A DNA stretch of 64,000 bases from Pseudomonas marvdashtae. GTDB taxonomy: Bacteria > Pseudomonadota > Gammaproteobacteria > Pseudomonadales > Pseudomonadaceae. Under the pieces are notes generated by a model that searched no databases, had not been told where the DNA came from, and worked only from the letters and a program-made list of their open reading frames with translations. The stretch lies in contig NZ_JABWQX020000001.1 in NCBI RefSeq assembly GCF_014268655.2, forward strand, positions 4,122,001-4,186,000, in the 5' to 3' direction. A program made the position numbers and the translations under genes. Shown here piece by piece: positions 61,871 through 64,000 of this stretch (positions are counted from its first letter, which is position 1; each line of letters begins with the position of its first letter).

Positions 61871-62962
61871 TCAAAGCTGACCCAACACCGGCGTGCCGAC
61901 CCGAACGTCGGCGTTCTGGCCGCGATGACGCAGCAGATGATCCATCAACACAATCGCCATCATCGCTTCGGCGATCGGCGTCGCGCGGATGCCCACGCAA
62001 GGGTCGTGGCGGCCCTTGGTGATGACGTCAACCGGATTGCCGTGAACGTCGATGGAACGGCCGGGCGTGGTGATGCTGGACGTCGGCTTCAGGGCCAGGT
62101 GCGCGACAATCGGCTGGCCCGAGGAAATGCCGCCAAGGATGCCGCCGGCGTTGTTGCTGAGGAAACCTTGCGGGGTCAGTTCGTCGCGGTGCTCGGTACC
62201 ACGCTGGGCGACACAGGCGAAACCGGCGCCGATCTCCACGCCCTTCACCGCGTTGATGCTCATCAGCGCGTGGGCCAGTTCGGCGTCGAGGCGGTCGAAG
62301 ATCGGCTCGCCCAGGCCAGGCATCACGCCCTCGGCAACCACGGTGATCTTCGCGCCGACCGAATCCTGGTCCCGGCGCAGCTGGTCCATGTAGGCCTCCA
62401 GTTCCGGCACCTTGTCCGGGTCGGGACAGAAGAAAGCGTTCTGTTCCACCGAATCCCAGGTCTTGAACGGGATTTCGATCGGGCCCAATTGGCTCATGTA
62501 GCCTCGGATGACGATGCCCTGGCTGGCCAGGTACTTCTTGGCAATCGCCCCGGCCGCCACGCGCATGGCGGTTTCCCGCGCCGAGCTGCGGCCGCCGCCA
62601 CGGTAGTCGCGCTCGCCGTATTTGTGATGATAGGTGTAGTCGGCATGGGCCGGGCGGAACAGGTCCTTGATGGCCGAGTAGTCCTTGGACTTCTGGTCGG
62701 TATTGCGGATCAGCAGGCCAATCGCGCAACCGGTGGTGCGCCCCTCGAACACCCCGGAAAGGATTTCGACTTCATCGGCTTCCTGGCGCTGGGTGGTGTG
62801 GCGGCTGGTGCCGGGCTTGCGGCGGTCCAGGTCACGCTGCAGGTCCTCCAGGGAAATTTCCAGGCCCGGCGGGCAGCCGTCGACAATGGCGACCAACGCC
62901 GGGCCATGGCTTTCGCCCGCGGTGGTGACGGTGAACAGCTTGCCGTAGGTATTGCCGGACAT
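61871..62962 (-). CDS. aroC: Chorismate synthase
   Basis: 363 residues, FMN-dependent last step of the shikimate pathway. Motifs: [20 protein letters not shown] at the start (conserved His in GESHGPALV), [20 protein letters not shown], and [20 protein letters not shown]. 34 bp upstream of the MFS gene on the same strand, possibly cotranscribed. The downstream frame extension past ATG 62962 is rejected on family length. Confidence 0.98.
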   Translation of the reverse strand: MSGNTYGKLFTVTTAGESHGPALVAIVDGCPPGLEISLEDLQRDLDRRKPGTSRHTTQRQEADEVEILSGVFEGRTTGCAIGLLIRNTDQKSKDYSAIKDLFRPAHADYTYHHKYGERDYRGGGRSSARETAMRVAAGAIAKKYLASQGIVIRGYMSQLGPIEIPFKTWDSVEQNAFFCPDPDKVPELEAYMDQLRRDQDSVGAKITVVAEGVMPGLGEPIFDRLDAELAHALMSINAVKGVEIGAGFACVAQRGTEHRDELTPQGFLSNNAGGILGGISSGQPIVAHLALKPTSSITTPGRSIDVHGNPVDVITKGRHDPCVGIRATPIAEAMMAIVLMDHLLRHRGQNADVRVGTPVLGQL

Positions 62963-63104
62963 GCAGGGTGCTCCGTGAAATCGCTGAGAGACTCAACCTT
63001 GGATTCGTAGTGGGCGCCAGTATACGCAGGCTCCTCAAGTAGTTCATCCTCGAACCTTATCGGTGCCCGCCAGTCCAACCGGCACCTTCGCAACTAATGG
63101 CGTC

Positions 63105-64000
63105 ATGATGTTAAGAGCGTTTGCCTTGAGTCTTACCCTGTTGACCGGCCTGCTTCCTGGCTTCGCCCAAGCCACCGTGCTGCAACGTCCCATCAGCCTC
63201 GACACCGGTAGCGGTGAGCTTTTCGGCTCGATGCTGCTGCCCAAGTCCGACACGCCGGTGCCGGTTGTCCTGATCATTTCAGGGTCAGGTCCTACGGATC
63301 GTGACGGAAACAACCCCGAGGGCGGGCGCAACGACAGCCTCAAGCGACTGGCCTGGGTGTTGGCCAGGCACAACATCGCCAGCGTGCGCTACGACAAGCG
63401 CGGCGTGGCGGCCAGCCTCGCGGCCACGCCCGACGAACGCAACCTGAGCGTCGAAGCCTATGTCGCCGATGCCGTGGCCTGGAGCCACAAACTGGCCGCT
63501 GATCCTCGGCTGGGCCCGTTGATTCTGCTCGGTCACAGCGAAGGCGCGCTGATCGCCAGCCTCGCCGCGCCCCAGGCCAACGCGGCGGCTGTCATCTCGG
63601 TGTCCGGCAGCGCTCGTCCGATTGACCAAGTGCTGCGCCAACAGCTCGGCAGCCGCCTGCCACCGGCGCTGATGTTGCGCAGCAACGAATTGCTCGACAG
63701 CCTCAAGGCCGGCCGCCCCGACACTGACGTGCCGCCCCAACTGCATGTCATCTTCCGCCCCAGCGTGCAGCCGTACCTCATTTCCTTGTTCCGCCAGGAC
63801 CCGGCCCACGCCTTCGCCGCGCTGAAGATGCCGGCATTGATTATCCAGGGCAGCAACGATATCCAGGTCAGCGTCGACGACGCCAAGCGGTTGAAGGCCG
63901 CCAAGCCCGATGCGCAGTTGGCGTTGATCGAGGGCATGAACCATGTGATGCGCATCGTGCCCAACGACGTAAAACGGCAACTGGCTTCCTACAAGGATCC
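63105..64000 (+). CDS. Secreted alpha/beta hydrolase (C-terminus outside window)
   Basis: 298 codons visible, frame open to the right edge. Signal peptide MMLRAFALSLTLLTGLLPGF followed by AQA. Hydrolase elements: IISGSGPTDRDGNNPE (oxyanion region), Ser nucleophile in LLGHSEGALIA, Asp in IQGSNDIQV and His in GMNHVMRIV, so the catalytic triad is complete. Resembles the periplasmic hydrolase next to aroC in P. aeruginosa. Substrate unknown. Divergent from aroC with a 142-bp gap. Confidence 0.9.
   Translation, partial: MMLRAFALSLTLLTGLLPGFAQATVLQRPISLDTGSGELFGSMLLPKSDTPVPVVLIISGSGPTDRDGNNPEGGRNDSLKRLAWVLARHNIASVRYDKRGVAASLAATPDERNLSVEAYVADAVAWSHKLAADPRLGPLILLGHSEGALIASLAAPQANAAAVISVSGSARPIDQVLRQQLGSRLPPALMLRSNELLDSLKAGRPDTDVPPQLHVIFRPSVQPYLISLFRQDPAHAFAALKMPALIIQGSNDIQVSVDDAKRLKAAKPDAQLALIEGMNHVMRIVPNDVKRQLASYKD

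Overview
The window is about 64 kb of a Pseudomonas chromosome, most likely from the P. fluorescens complex. This rests on uniformly high GC, the phhR/phhA-phhB-phhC arrangement, the aroC-MFS-mtnB-mtnD-mtnC block (same order as in P. aeruginosa), and two families of short palindromic (REP/REPIN-like) repeats typical of fluorescent pseudomonads. I see no tRNA, rRNA, insertion sequence, phage or CRISPR array. 54 coding regions are supported; the flagellin gene at the left edge and a hydrolase at the right edge are cut by the window.

Left third (1-24.6 kb, all minus strand): flagellar rod, ring, hook-associated and filament genes interleaved with a flagellin glycosylation locus. In the direction of transcription the order is: a VioA-like sugar transaminase, a WbqC-family protein, a second PLP-fold enzyme, a GNAT acyltransferase, a 59-codon ORF and an 1168-residue glycosyltransferase, all overlapping; then flgFGHIJKL; then two more giant glycosyltransferases; then a FabH-like ketosynthase; then fliC. 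Good RpoN (-24/-12) promoter matches lie in front of the sugar operon and of flgF, and a FliA-type promoter lies in front of fliC, so glycan synthesis appears wired into the flagellar cascade. The likely product is an N-acylated 4-amino-4,6-dideoxyhexose-type glycan on flagellin, comparable to the P. syringae viosamine system.

Middle (24.7-43.8 kb): phenylalanine/tyrosine catabolism (phhR divergent from phhABC, with two TyrR-type boxes between), a nitroreductase, TrkH, AraC-type regulators, a Mpo1-like protein, an LpxH-like phosphoesterase, an EamA exporter, a Rdx selenoprotein-like protein, a PlpD-type patatin autotransporter, a FimV-like protein outside the usual fimV context, a SlyA-like regulator with a SlyA-like box in its own promoter, and recQ. 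A 159-bp long imperfect palindrome sits between the AraC gene and the Mpo1-like gene.

Right (43.3-64 kb): the glyoxylate-to-pyruvate route (gcl, hyi, glxR, ttuD, pyk) with two identical GntR-type palindromes upstream; then a urea transporter and a voltage-gated-type K+ channel with a C-terminal zinc ribbon; sulfate-binding protein; MFS exporter; small and ankyrin-repeat proteins; a fatty acyl-CoA synthetase; a DUF3509 gene behind a strong RpoN promoter with tandem upstream repeats; the methionine salvage genes mtnC, mtnD, mtnB with an MFS transporter; aroC; and a secreted alpha/beta hydrolase.

The items I consider most worth following up are the RpoN/FliA-wired split glycosylation locus with its embedded 59-codon ORF, the degenerate catalytic motifs in one of the paralogous glycosyltransferases, the DUF3509 RpoN promoter with tandem repeats, and the PhhR protein with altered RpoN-contact and Walker B motifs.
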